From JBFWYO01 sp050186335 (GTDB lineage: Bacteria > Pseudomonadota > Alphaproteobacteria > Bin65): 32,962 nucleotides of DNA. The notes below the pieces were generated by a model. It saw only the letters and a list, made by a program, of their open reading frames with translations, ran no database searches and had not been told where the DNA came from. The stretch's first letter is position 1, and every line of letters begins with the position of its first letter. Positions 23,067-31,300 of the stretch are shown here, piece after piece. The stretch is from positions 1 to 32,962 of the forward strand of contig JBFWYO010000056.1 in assembly GCA_050186335.1 (NCBI GenBank). The letters run 5' to 3'. A program made the translations under genes and the position numbers.

Positions 23067-25394
23067 ATGGCGGTCAGGCTAGACGGAATCGGCAGTCGAT
23101 TTGGCGCGGGCCAGCCGGTCCGGCGCGTCGAGGATTTCCGGCTGATGACCGGGGCCGGACGCTACACCGACGATCTCAGCGTGCCCGGCATGACTTGGCT
23201 GGCGGTGCTGCGCTCGCCGCACGCCCATGCGCGGATCAAGTCGCTCGAAATTGCCGACGCCAAGGCGATGCCGGGCGTCGTCGCGTGCTATACCGCGGCC
23301 GACCTCGAGGCGGAGAATGTCGGCCACTTTCCGACCATCGATCCGTTCCGGCGGCCGGACGGCTCGGCGATGGCCTATGTGCCGCGCTATCCCTTGGCGA
23401 CCGATACGGTGCGGTTCGTCGGCGAGCCGATTGCCTGCGTGGTGGCCGAAACCCGCCAGCAGGCGATCGACGCGGTCGAGCGCATCGCGGTCGAGTACGA
23501 GGAACTGCCGGCGATCGTCGATCTGCGCGCCGCAGTCGAGCCGGGCGCGCCGGTCATCTGCCCGGCCGCGCCGGACAATATCTCGGCGCAGGCCGAACTG
23601 GGCGCGGCGGCCGAGGTGGCGGCTGCGTTCGCCAAGGCGAGCCACATCACGCGCGTTTCGCTGGTCAATCAGCGCCTGGTCGCCAACCCGCTGGAGCCGC
23701 GCGCGTCGCTGGCGATCTTCGACGCCGGTGACGGGCGGCTGACGCTGCACACCGGCAATCAGAGCGCCACCAACAGCCGGCAGGCCATGGCCGAAGCGAT
23801 CCTGAAAATGCCGGTGGAAAAATTGCGCTACGTGGTCGGCGATATCGGCGGCGGCTTCGGCATGAAGGCGGGCAACTATCCCGAGGACGTGCTGGTCTGC
23901 TTCGCGGCGCGCAAGCTCAAGCGACCGGTCAAATGGCGCGCCGACCGCAGCGAGGAGTTCCAGGCCAGCCTGCACGGGCGCGACCAGGTGACCGACGCCG
24001 AAATGGCGCTCGATGCCGAGAGCAAAATTCTCGCCGCGCGCGCCGTCACCCTGGCCAACATGGGCGGCTACGTGGCGACGATCGGCGCGATCATCCCGCT
24101 GATGCTCGGGCCGCTGGTCACCACCTGCGTCTACCATGTGCCGCAGATCCACCTGACGCAGAAGGCGGTGCTGACCAACATGGCGCCGATGGGCGCGTAT
24201 CGCGGCGCCGGGCGGCCGGAATCGGTCTACATCATCGAGCGTTTGATGGACCTGGCCGGGCGCGAGACCGGGCTCGGGCAGGCCGAAATCCGGCGCCGGA
24301 ATCTGGTCCCGCCGTCGGCCATGCCGTACACCACCTCGCTCAACCAGGTTTACGACAGCGGCGATTTTCCGCGTCTCCTCCAGCAGGTGCTCGATCGCGC
24401 CGAATGGCAATCGTTCGGCGCGCGCAAAGCCGCGGCGAAGCAGCGCGGCAAGCTGCGCGGCATCGGCCTGGCCGGGTACGTCGAATGGACCGGCGCGATG
24501 GCGCTGTCGGAAAAGGTCGATGTCGCGATTCACGGCGACGGCAAGGTGTTCGTCTATTCCGGCACCCAGGCGATGGGGCAGGGGCTGGAGACGAGCTACG
24601 CGCAATTGACCGCCGCGGCGCTCGGCATCGATATCGAACACATCAATATTGTTCAGGGCGACACCGACGTGACCTCCGGCTACGGCAGCGTCGGATCGAG
24701 ATCGTTGTTCGTCGGCGGCTCGGCGGTCGAGGCGGGCGCGCGCGCCGGCATCGAGAAGGGCCGCGAGCTCGCCTCCGGCGCGCTCGAAGTGGATGCGCGC
24801 GACATCGTCTATCGCGATGGCAATTTCAATATTGCCGGCACCGATCGCTCGATCGGATTGTTCGACCTGGCGCGCAGGCAGCCGGGCGGCATGTTCATGG
24901 TGACGACCGTGAACGAGGTCGCGGGTTCGAGCTGGCCGAACGGATTCCATGTCTGCGAGGTCGAGATCGATCCGGATACCGGCGCGATCGAGATCGTGCG
25001 CTACACGACGATGGACGATGTCGGCAATGCGATCAACCCGATGATCGTCGCCGGGCAGCTGCACGGCGGCATCGCGCAAGGCGTCGGCCAGGCGCTGCTC
25101 GAGCAGGCGGTCTACGATCCGGACAACGGCCAGCTGATCACCGGCTCGTACATGGATTACTGCATGCCGCGCGCCGACGATCTGCCGATGTTCGATTTCA
25201 CCATCGACCAGTCGGTGCCGTGCAAGACCAATCCGCTCGGCGCCAAGGGCTGCGGCGAATCGGGCGCGGTGTGCGCGCCGCCGGTGGTGGTCAATGCGGT
25301 GGTCGACGCGCTGGCGGAATTCGGCGTGCGGCATATCGATATGCCGGTCACCGCCGAGAAGGTCTGGCAGGCGATCGCGCGCGGCCGGGCCTGA
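23067..25394 (+). CDS. Molybdenum hydroxylase large subunit, CoxL form II-like
   Basis: 775-residue molybdopterin-binding subunit of the xanthine dehydrogenase / CO dehydrogenase family. Family blocks: GGGFGMK at about 262-268, AYRGAGR at about 376-382, QAMGQGLE near 502, GSVGSRSLFVGGSA near 540 and the C-terminal GCGESGA with the catalytic Glu near 730. The active-site loop is AYRGAGR (form II), not AYxCSFR of true CO dehydrogenase, so the substrate is probably another aldehyde, purine or N-heterocycle. The usual FAD (CoxM) and iron-sulfur (CoxS) partners are not next to it; they must lie elsewhere or be lost. AAAGGGG ribosome site before ATG 23067. Confidence 0.9.
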   Translation: MAVRLDGIGSRFGAGQPVRRVEDFRLMTGAGRYTDDLSVPGMTWLAVLRSPHAHARIKSLEIADAKAMPGVVACYTAADLEAENVGHFPTIDPFRRPDGSAMAYVPRYPLATDTVRFVGEPIACVVAETRQQAIDAVERIAVEYEELPAIVDLRAAVEPGAPVICPAAPDNISAQAELGAAAEVAAAFAKASHITRVSLVNQRLVANPLEPRASLAIFDAGDGRLTLHTGNQSATNSRQAMAEAILKMPVEKLRYVVGDIGGGFGMKAGNYPEDVLVCFAARKLKRPVKWRADRSEEFQASLHGRDQVTDAEMALDAESKILAARAVTLANMGGYVATIGAIIPLMLGPLVTTCVYHVPQIHLTQKAVLTNMAPMGAYRGAGRPESVYIIERLMDLAGRETGLGQAEIRRRNLVPPSAMPYTTSLNQVYDSGDFPRLLQQVLDRAEWQSFGARKAAAKQRGKLRGIGLAGYVEWTGAMALSEKVDVAIHGDGKVFVYSGTQAMGQGLETSYAQLTAAALGIDIEHINIVQGDTDVTSGYGSVGSRSLFVGGSAVEAGARAGIEKGRELASGALEVDARDIVYRDGNFNIAGTDRSIGLFDLARRQPGGMFMVTTVNEVAGSSWPNGFHVCEVEIDPDTGAIEIVRYTTMDDVGNAINPMIVAGQLHGGIAQGVGQALLEQAVYDPDNGQLITGSYMDYCMPRADDLPMFDFTIDQSVPCKTNPLGAKGCGESGAVCAPPVVVNAVVDALAEFGVRHIDMPVTAEKVWQAIARGRA

Positions 25395-25412
25395 GCGGAG
25401 CTTTACCGGCGG

Positions 25413-26039
25413 CTAGCCGGCGGATTTTCGCCACAGCGCGGCCAGCAGGCCGGCGCCGATCAGCAGCGAGCCGCCGACCCGGTTCACCGCGCGTTGCACG
25501 GCGGCGTTGCGGATCTGCTTGCGCGCGGTCGACGCCATGACCGCGTACAGCGTGGCGTTGAGCGTTGCGAGCACCAGGAACGTCGCCTCGAAGATGACCA
25601 TCTGCGGCAGCAGCGGGCGCGCGGTATCGAGGAACTGCGGCAGGAACGCGACGAAGAACACGATGCTTTTCGGATTGAGCGCGGTCACCGCGAACGTGTG
25701 CAGGAAGATCCGCTTCGATTTGACCGGCTCGGCCGCTTCGGAGACCGCCGCCGCCGGCGCCGCGCGCCACAGTTTGATCCCCAGGTAAATCAGGTAGGCG
25801 GCGCCGGTCCATTTGAGCGCCGTGAAGATCGCCGCCGACGCCGCGAGCAGCGCGCCGAGGCCGGCCAGCGACGCGGTCATGGCGGCGAAATCGCCGAGCG
25901 CCACGCCGGCGACCAGCGCGGCGGTCGATTTCCGGCCGTGCCCGAGCGCGTAGGAAATGACCAGCAGGATCGTCGGCCCCGGAATCGCGAGCAGAATCGA
26001 CGACGCCAGAACGAAGGCCAGCCAATGGTCCAGGGGCAA
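25413..26039 (-). CDS. LysE/RhtB family amino-acid exporter
   Basis: 208 residues, about six membrane segments, inner membrane. The N-terminus has the family pattern LLAIPGPTILLVISYALGHG, and TALNPKSIVFFVAFLPQF lies in the middle. RhtB-type transporters export amino acids or related small molecules by proton exchange; substrate cannot be told. Start is TTG 26039, with GGAGGA upstream (26051-26046 on the minus strand); no nearer ATG exists. Convergent with the coxL-like gene. Confidence 0.92.
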   Translation of the reverse strand: MPLDHWLAFVLASSILLAIPGPTILLVISYALGHGRKSTAALVAGVALGDFAAMTASLAGLGALLAASAAIFTALKWTGAAYLIYLGIKLWRAAPAAAVSEAAEPVKSKRIFLHTFAVTALNPKSIVFFVAFLPQFLDTARPLLPQMVIFEATFLVLATLNATLYAVMASTARKQIRNAAVQRAVNRVGGSLLIGAGLLAALWRKSAG

Positions 26040-26180
26040 GGTATGTCCTCCACACGCCGCGAACGCGCGTTGCCGATAAACCCATTCATCGCCGCGAATT
26101 GCAAGCGCGCCGCGACGCCTCGCAATTGCGACGGAGGCCGGTTTTTGCGCTGACTGAATTGGCGTGCGGGGCGGGGGAAA

Positions 26181-26227
26181 TGGTGGGTGCGGTAGGGATT
26201 GAACCTACGACCCCCGCCGTGTGAAGC
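26181..26227 (-). other. Attachment site: detached 3' half of a tRNA-Val(CAC) gene
   Basis: On the minus strand this reads as the anticodon loop (TTCACAC, anticodon CAC), variable region GGGTC, T stem-loop (GTAGG-TTCAATC-CCTAC), acceptor strand CGCACCC, then ACCA. Bases to the right do not give the expected D arm or the 5' acceptor strand GGGTGCG, so this is only the 3' half. Such a fragment next to an integrase is what insertion into a tRNA 3' end leaves; the 5' half with a replacement 3' end should lie at the other element boundary, which is beyond the window. Confidence 0.75.
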
Positions 26228-26329
26228 CGGGGTAGCATGGCGTAGTACAATAAAGAATCAAACATTATCGCCGGTTTTAGGCAGTCAGTTGTAGACGGAG
26301 TATGACAAAAGCAATACTCCAATGGGGAG

Positions 26330-27487
26330 TTACGCGCCAGGGTCTGACCCCGCGCTGCGGTCGCGTATAACCTCGCTGTCGACCGAGAAATCAACCGCGT
26401 CGACCAAGTGGCGCGGGATATGATGAGCGTAGGTCCGCATGACAGTCTGGTGTGTGTCGCCCAGGACTCCGGCGACCTTCCAGGGGGCAATGCCGCGCTG
26501 TAACGCCCACGTCGCAAAGGTATGCCGCAGGCTATGTCGCGTGACGCCGCTAGAGGCCATCCCAGCCCGCTTAATTGCATTCCTGAAGGCGGTCTTGGTT
26601 TCGCCGTCGTGGTCGAGAACGTAAAGCGATTGTTTTTCGGCAAACGCCGTTTCAAGCATGCGGCGCAGTTCGGCCGCCATTGGGACGGTCGGCTTGCGCT
26701 TTTTCGACTGGCGCTGGCCGGGCCGGTTGAACGCGATGTAGCCGCCGACAAAGTCGACCTGACTCCACATTAGGTCCTGGATCGCCGATTTGCGCGCCCC
26801 GGTATAGAGCGCGATCATGACGAACCGATACAGGCGCGACAGTCGCGGCGGCGAATCGACATCCTGACCGGGCGGGCGGCGCGTTATGTCGGCCGCAGCG
26901 GCCAACAACGTCTTGGCTTCGGCCGGCGTCAGCCAGCGTTCTTTCGGCGGCGGCGCTTGGGGCAAGTCGAAATGCGGCACTGATCCGGACGCAAGCCGCT
27001 GGCGCCGCACATTATGGTTGATGGCCACACGCAAACACGACATCTCGCGCAACAGGGTGCCGTCTCCGGCTAATTTTTTGGTGCCGATCTGAATGTCGCC
27101 AGTGCGCCGGCGCTGCAAATAGGCGTCGACGACTGGCTGGCTGATGCAGATTACGGGCAGAACATCGAAGTGCGCTTTCAGGTTGGCGATGATGGCCCGG
27201 ATGCGGTGCTGGTCGATTACCTTGTCGGTACCATCTCCGCGCTTCGCCAGCACATGTTCGTTGTAATAGAGGTCGAGTGCCGTGCCGACCGTCAGGCCGT
27301 CCGGCTTCACTTCGCGGGCGACGCGGTGGCTTTCGGTCAGAAACGCGGCAAAGCGGACCTGGGCCGCCGTGCCATCGCTCGTCCCCAAGCTACGTCGTCG
27401 GGTGCGCTTGAGAGCGGCGTCGTACCAAAACACGTAAAACTGGTCGCCGCGGGTTTCGATCCAGGGTTGACTTGCTTTTCTAGGCAT
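26330..27487 (-). CDS. int: Tyrosine recombinase / phage integrase
   Basis: Site-specific recombinase that inserts and removes the element, here next to the tRNA-Val fragment. 385 residues: an N-terminal arm-binding part (DQFYVFWYDAALKRTRRRSLG), a SAM-like core-binding domain and the catalytic domain. Catalytic residues seen: Arg in TGARKSAI, His-x-x-Arg in HSLRH, a second His in GDTHQTVM and the Tyr nucleophile in RTYAHH. All are present, so it looks active. The start overlaps the excisionase-like gene by about 151 bases. 103 bases separate its stop from the attachment site, the usual arrangement for tRNA-targeting integrases. Confidence 0.94.
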   Translation of the reverse strand: MPRKASQPWIETRGDQFYVFWYDAALKRTRRRSLGTSDGTAAQVRFAAFLTESHRVAREVKPDGLTVGTALDLYYNEHVLAKRGDGTDKVIDQHRIRAIIANLKAHFDVLPVICISQPVVDAYLQRRRTGDIQIGTKKLAGDGTLLREMSCLRVAINHNVRRQRLASGSVPHFDLPQAPPPKERWLTPAEAKTLLAAAADITRRPPGQDVDSPPRLSRLYRFVMIALYTGARKSAIQDLMWSQVDFVGGYIAFNRPGQRQSKKRKPTVPMAAELRRMLETAFAEKQSLYVLDHDGETKTAFRNAIKRAGMASSGVTRHSLRHTFATWALQRGIAPWKVAGVLGDTHQTVMRTYAHHIPRHLVDAVDFSVDSEVIRDRSAGSDPGA

Positions 27488-27648
27488 TTTGTCAGCTCCA
27501 GTTGGTCAAAGAGAACGGCGCGACCGCGCTTGTAGGCGACCAAACTGCCAAGGGCTCGCATGCGGTCGATCGTGCGCTTTGTGCAGCGCAAATAATCGGC
27601 CGCTTCGGATTTGGTGCAAAAAGCTGCGTGGTTAAATGAATAGGTAAT
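27337..27648 (-). CDS. Excisionase/AlpA-like HTH protein, probable ATT start
   Basis: Small winged HTH of the excisionase type: FCTKSEAADYLRCTKRTIDR then MRALGSLVAYKRGRAVLF, which is a full HTH_17-like domain. The domain starts before the first standard start codon (TTG 27591, inside the first helix), and the frame is closed by a TGA at 27660. Within the open part only ATT 27648 stands behind a ribosome site (GAGGTG, 27659-27654) at five-base spacing, so ATT is the probable start, giving 103 residues. The last 50 residues overlap the integrase start and have no fold signal. Expected to bend DNA for excision or to regulate int. Confidence 0.7.
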   Translation of the reverse strand: MTYSFNHAAFCTKSEAADYLRCTKRTIDRMRALGSLVAYKRGRAVLFDQLELTKCLEKQVNPGSKPAATSFTCFGTTPLSSAPDDVAWGRAMARRPRSALPRF

Positions 27649-27673
27649 AGTTGCACCTCAGTAGCAGAGCAAT

Positions 27674-28141
27674 TCACGTGCTCTTCTTGTTGCTCGATGG
27701 TTGTTCGGCATCGTGAATGAGCCGCAAGACTTGCAGCACGACGGGGAGGGGGAGCCGCTTATGTACGATGAGCCACATCATGCCGTCGCCTGCGTCGATC
27801 GCTTCGAGCGACTTTCCGCCGATTCCGCTGCGACCGATCCCCTCGGAACCGGGCACCAGATCCTCGTGCTTAACGCCCAGGGCCTTGCAAATTGCATCTA
27901 ATCGAATCGGCTCGGGGAAGGACTTTCCTTTAATATAGATGTTAACTGAGTATTTCTCGAGTGTCTGCCCGGCCGGCATGTAGGCTGTGGCCCTGCGCGC
28001 CAGTTCGGATTGGCTCCAGCCTTTCTCGCGCATTGCTACGGCAAGACGACGACTAAATTCTTCGCGTTGCAGATCGGGCGACGGACCGAACAATCGAGTT
28101 TCGCCGGATTCTGACGAGCGAGACTTGTAACCCTTCGGCAT
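27674..28141 (-). CDS. XRE-family repressor of the element
   Basis: 155 residues. An HTH lies at about residues 28-85 (RRLAVAMREKGWSQSELARR, then NIYIKGKSFPEPIRLDAICK and ALGVKHEDLVPG), with an unusually long loop between recognition helices. No S24 protease domain follows, so unlike the prophage repressor it should not self-cleave; satellites with such repressors are often derepressed by a helper phage protein (family knowledge for Stl). It is divergent from the rightward operon, with three GTCGCAC sites between. Confidence 0.85.
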   Translation of the reverse strand: MPKGYKSRSSESGETRLFGPSPDLQREEFSRRLAVAMREKGWSQSELARRATAYMPAGQTLEKYSVNIYIKGKSFPEPIRLDAICKALGVKHEDLVPGSEGIGRSGIGGKSLEAIDAGDGMMWLIVHKRLPLPVVLQVLRLIHDAEQPSSNKKST

Positions 28142-28155
28142 TGGAGCGCCTTTCT

Positions 28156-28300
28156 GCTCGTCGCACAGACGATATGACTAAGCTTCAGCAGTAAAACCCT
28201 GCACCTTCCGTAGGCGGTTGTCAATTTGATTGTGCGACAGATACAATATTTTTCATTGACAATCATTCAATCGCTGATAGAAGTAGCATATGTCGCACGA
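28156..28300. promoter_or_regulatory. Divergent control region with three GTCGCAC sites
   Basis: The heptamer GTCGCAC occurs at 28160-28166 (+), 28232-28238 (minus strand) and 28292-28298 (+, overlapping the start codon of the rightward ORF). A TTGACA -35 lies at 28256-28261 facing right; its -10 is weak (GATAGA near 28276). Leftward, TTGAAT with TATTGT at 16-bp spacing (28270-28243) may drive the repressor. Binding by the 27674-28141 repressor is inferred. Confidence 0.55.
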
Positions 28301-28556
28301 TATATACAATAACGGCCTGGCAGCTGCTAGAGCCAAAGCTCACTCTTTTGGCGGGGTTCCACAGTTGGTCGAACCCCTCCGTTCCTCTGTCTCTGCATCC
28401 GCGGACGAAAAAGCTGTTCTGACGCAGATCACACGTCAAGCATCGCGAACGGGACGCTTGATCGTGTTGAACGCCCGCACCAATGAGGCCCAAATCGAAA
28501 TCAGGACGAACTCAAACCGGACGAATTTCAGCGTTTCCCTTGTTGGTGGGTATTGA
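28290..28556 (+). CDS. Small protein, first rightward gene of the element
   Basis: 88 residues, not recognised. It lies directly after the divergent control region and its stop overlaps the start of the primase-helicase gene (TGATG), so the two are coupled. The sequence has a charged helical middle (SASADEKAVLTQITRQASRT) and a beta-rich end (GRLIVLNARTNEAQIEIRTN). The ribosome site is weak (AGAAGT). A Cro-like or replication accessory role would fit the position, but there is no HTH. Confidence 0.65.
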   Translation: MSHDIYNNGLAAARAKAHSFGGVPQLVEPLRSSVSASADEKAVLTQITRQASRTGRLIVLNARTNEAQIEIRTNSNRTNFSVSLVGGY

Positions 28557-30817
28557 TGGCCGACTACGCATCCGCATCGCACAGCCAGGAGCCGCCGAAG
28601 GGCGCCAACTACTCGTTCGACGACATCGCCGGCCGCCTGCTGCGTGACGGTCGCGGCGTGGCGCAAATGCTGGCGCCGGGCGGGCAGATGCAGGGCGCCG
28701 AGTACGTGGTCCGCAACCCGACGCGGCACGACGGCAAGCCGGGCAGCTTCAAGATCAACACCGCGACCGGCAAATGGTCGGACTTCGCCACCGGCGCCGT
28801 CGGCGGCGACTTCATTTCGTTCTGGGCCTACGTCAAAGGGATCGACAACGGCGAAGCCAAGGCGCAAGCGGTCGACCGCCTGGGCCTGGGCGATGCGCCG
28901 CAATTCGCATCGCGCCCCGCGCCAATGCCGAAACCCGCTGCGCCGATCGAGCCGAAGCCAGTCGCCCCCGTAACTGCGCCCGCCCCGATGCCAGCACACG
29001 ACGAGGCATTCGCTTTCGTCGCGGCGGATGGCTCGCCGTTCATCGTCGAGCTGCGGACCAACGCGGCGGACGGCAAGACGTACCGCCAATACAACGCGCG
29101 CGATCGCGTGACCAAGCCGATGCCGGCCGGGCCGAAGCCGCTTTACAATCTGCCGGCGCTGATCGCGGCGGACCCCGCCGTGCCGGTCGTCGTGACCGAG
29201 GGCGCACGCAAGGCGCACGCGCTGATCGGGCAAGGCTTCCTGGCGACCGCGATCCTGGGCGGCGCCGCCAGCACGAAACAAGCCGACTGGACGCCGCTCA
29301 TGGGCCGCGACGTGATCGTATGGCCGGACAACGACGCGGCCGGCACGGAATTTTTCGAGGGCGTGCGCGAGCAATTGAGGGACATCGCATCGAGCCTGCG
29401 CACGGTGCCGATCCCGGCCGGCAAGCCGGCCAAGTGGGATGCCTACGATGCGACGCCGGCGGAGCGCGAGGCGCTGATTAACGGCGTCGTGATCGAGGCT
29501 GCTAAGATCAAAATAGAATCACCCGCACTTGCGCCGACACCAGTGATCGAGCCGGCGCTAAGGCTCGCTGTGCCGGTGATCGACGACGCGCACGATCCTG
29601 AAAGTTGGGCGATCGAACGCTATGAGCCAGGCAAGGCGCCGCCGCGAGAATGGTTGCTGCGCGGCGCGATTCCATTGGCGACGGCGGGCCTGTTCGTGGC
29701 GATGGGCGACACCGGCAAGGGAATGCTTTTGCTGGATATGGCGCTTAAGGTCGCGGCAGGGCGGCCTGACGGCGCCGGCCAGGAATATGAGCACTCGGCG
29801 CTCGGCTGCATGATCGAAGCGCGCGGTACGGTCGTGATCGTCTCGGCGGAGGACGATGAGGGCGAAATCCACCGCCGGTTGGAGGGCATCGATCCAGATG
29901 GTGATCGGCGGCGCCGCGCGCGCGGCCGGTTGTTCGTTTTGCCGATGCCGAATATGGGCGGCGCGCAACCGTTTTTCGTCTCGGTCAAGGGCGAAGTACG
30001 CGAAACCAAACATTTCGATTCGTTCCGAACCTGGGTGATGTCCAAGCCAGGCATCAAAATGATCGTGATCGACCCGCTGTCATCGTTCAGCCATGTCGAC
30101 CCGAACGCGGCCGAAGTCGGCGGTTTCGTGACCGGCCGGCTGGCCGCGCTGGCGGCCGCTACCGGCGCCGCCGTGATCGTCGCGCACCATATGCGCAAGG
30201 CCGGCCAGGGCAAGGACTCCAAGATCGATACGGTCGAGGCCGCGCGCAACGCGGTGCGCGGCTCCGGCGCGCTGATCGACGGCGTGCGGTGGGCGTATGC
30301 GTTTTGGCCGATCGACGAAGTGGGTTTGAAGATCGTGCAAGCGCAAGTGGAAACATCTGCAGCTTTTTTCGGCGCCATCGTGAAATCGAATGGGCCGGCC
30401 GACCGAACGAAACGCACATTTTATCGCAGCGCAACCAACGGCCTGCTCATCGAAATAGCACACCGCGGGACTGACTGTGCTGAGATCAAGCGAACGATGG
30501 ATAAACCGCTTGAGGACATTTTGTGGGCGGACATCGCGTGGGCTTCGCATTGCGGATTGCCTTACACGAACAGCGGCACAAGGAATGGCATCTTTGAAAA
30601 CAGAGCATCATTGTCGCTCGAACTGCAGGCGATTAGCCGCGATAAACTGCGAAGTATGGCTACAAAGCTTCATGCAGATGATCGCCTTGTGAGGAAGGTG
30701 CTCGGCAGTCAGTCAGGCATGTTGTGTTTGGCCGGAGACAATTTCGATAGGGGTGGAGGCAGCGCAACGATCGGCGACAGTCGAACGCGGCGAGAGCCGG
30801 CATGGTGGCCGTCGTGA
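28556..30817 (+). CDS. Primase-helicase (Toprim plus RepA/RecA-like ATPase)
   Basis: 753-residue replication protein of the element. The N-terminal part (about 1-110) has a primase-type region (GSFKINTATGKWSDFATG, GGDFISFWAYVKG). A Toprim domain follows at about 195-290: Glu in VVVTEGARKAH and the Asp pair in VWPDNDAAG. The C-terminal half is a RecA-like hexameric helicase of the RepA/AAA_25 type: Walker A GDTGKGM at about 383-389, Walker B MIVIDPLSSF near 503, and a His motif VIVAHHMRK near 541. Toprim and helicase domains in one chain are typical of phage and satellite replicons. ATG 28556 overlaps the upstream stop. An iteron-bearing region lies downstream. Confidence 0.9.
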   Translation: MADYASASHSQEPPKGANYSFDDIAGRLLRDGRGVAQMLAPGGQMQGAEYVVRNPTRHDGKPGSFKINTATGKWSDFATGAVGGDFISFWAYVKGIDNGEAKAQAVDRLGLGDAPQFASRPAPMPKPAAPIEPKPVAPVTAPAPMPAHDEAFAFVAADGSPFIVELRTNAADGKTYRQYNARDRVTKPMPAGPKPLYNLPALIAADPAVPVVVTEGARKAHALIGQGFLATAILGGAASTKQADWTPLMGRDVIVWPDNDAAGTEFFEGVREQLRDIASSLRTVPIPAGKPAKWDAYDATPAEREALINGVVIEAAKIKIESPALAPTPVIEPALRLAVPVIDDAHDPESWAIERYEPGKAPPREWLLRGAIPLATAGLFVAMGDTGKGMLLLDMALKVAAGRPDGAGQEYEHSALGCMIEARGTVVIVSAEDDEGEIHRRLEGIDPDGDRRRRARGRLFVLPMPNMGGAQPFFVSVKGEVRETKHFDSFRTWVMSKPGIKMIVIDPLSSFSHVDPNAAEVGGFVTGRLAALAAATGAAVIVAHHMRKAGQGKDSKIDTVEAARNAVRGSGALIDGVRWAYAFWPIDEVGLKIVQAQVETSAAFFGAIVKSNGPADRTKRTFYRSATNGLLIEIAHRGTDCAEIKRTMDKPLEDILWADIAWASHCGLPYTNSGTRNGIFENRASLSLELQAISRDKLRSMATKLHADDRLVRKVLGSQSGMLCLAGDNFDRGGGSATIGDSRTRREPAWWPS

Positions 30818-30828
30818 TTGACATCGTT

Positions 30829-30856
30829 GTGGTTGGTCGGTCCCGACCGCAACCAC
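30829..30856 (+). other. Hairpin after primase-helicase gene
   Basis: GTGGTTGGTCGG (30829-30840) pairs with CCGACCGCAACCAC (30843-30856) with one bulge, loop about four bases. No T tract. It could slow RNA decay or act in replication. Confidence 0.35.
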
Positions 30857-30908
30857 GCGGACGCCCTTTGGGTGGGCGCATCGATTAGTCGGTAAACTGG
30901 CCGACGGC

Positions 30909-31055
30909 ATGAGCTTCGTTGACCTGGCCGCCGGTGCGCCGCACAAGACGCAGGTATGGTCGATCCAAGTGATCGAAGTCTTTGGTCGGCAATTGTCAGC
31001 TCCACCAAGGTGGGCGCCGCGCCTCGTTGCCGCAGGCGCCGTTTTTGACTTTTAG
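30909..31055 (+). CDS. Short ORF, doubtful (48 aa)
   Basis: An ATG at 30909 opens 48 codons (begins MSFVDLAAGAPHKTQVW) to TAG 31053-31055. No ribosome site, no family, and its end covers a terminator-like hairpin. It is listed because this 1-kb interval otherwise holds no gene. Confidence 0.2.
   Translation: MSFVDLAAGAPHKTQVWSIQVIEVFGRQLSAPPRWAPRLVAAGAVFDF
31013..31046 (+). terminator. Possible terminator of the replication operon
   Basis: GGCGCC (31013-31018) can pair with GGCGCC (31035-31040) across a 16-base loop, followed by five T (31042-31046) and another T-rich stretch. The long loop weakens the call. Confidence 0.4.
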
Positions 31056-31300
31056 GCGACCGGAAGCACGGCGATACCATCGCCTATTGTTGGGGCGCCG
31101 TTTCCTCCGGGGTTAGTGTCCTAACTTATAAAGGCCGCAATTCAACACGGACCGCGTCCAATTCATGTAATGGAGTTGGCACGTGCACATGCCGGCTTCC
31201 AGAATACCAGTCGGCTTTCGTGGAATCCGTTGAGGAGCTAAAAATCTAGCAATGGTTGTGTCGTGCAATTGGGCGGCTACCTTTTAATTCGTTAGCATGT

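Noticed and set aside
23079..25334. 751-residue minus-strand ORF
   Set aside because: It is the shadow of the coxL-like gene: low-complexity Arg/His-rich product with no family motif, opposite a frame with full family motifs.
26181..26256. Complete tRNA-Val gene
   Set aside because: The bases that should form the D arm and the 5' acceptor strand do not pair with the 3' half.
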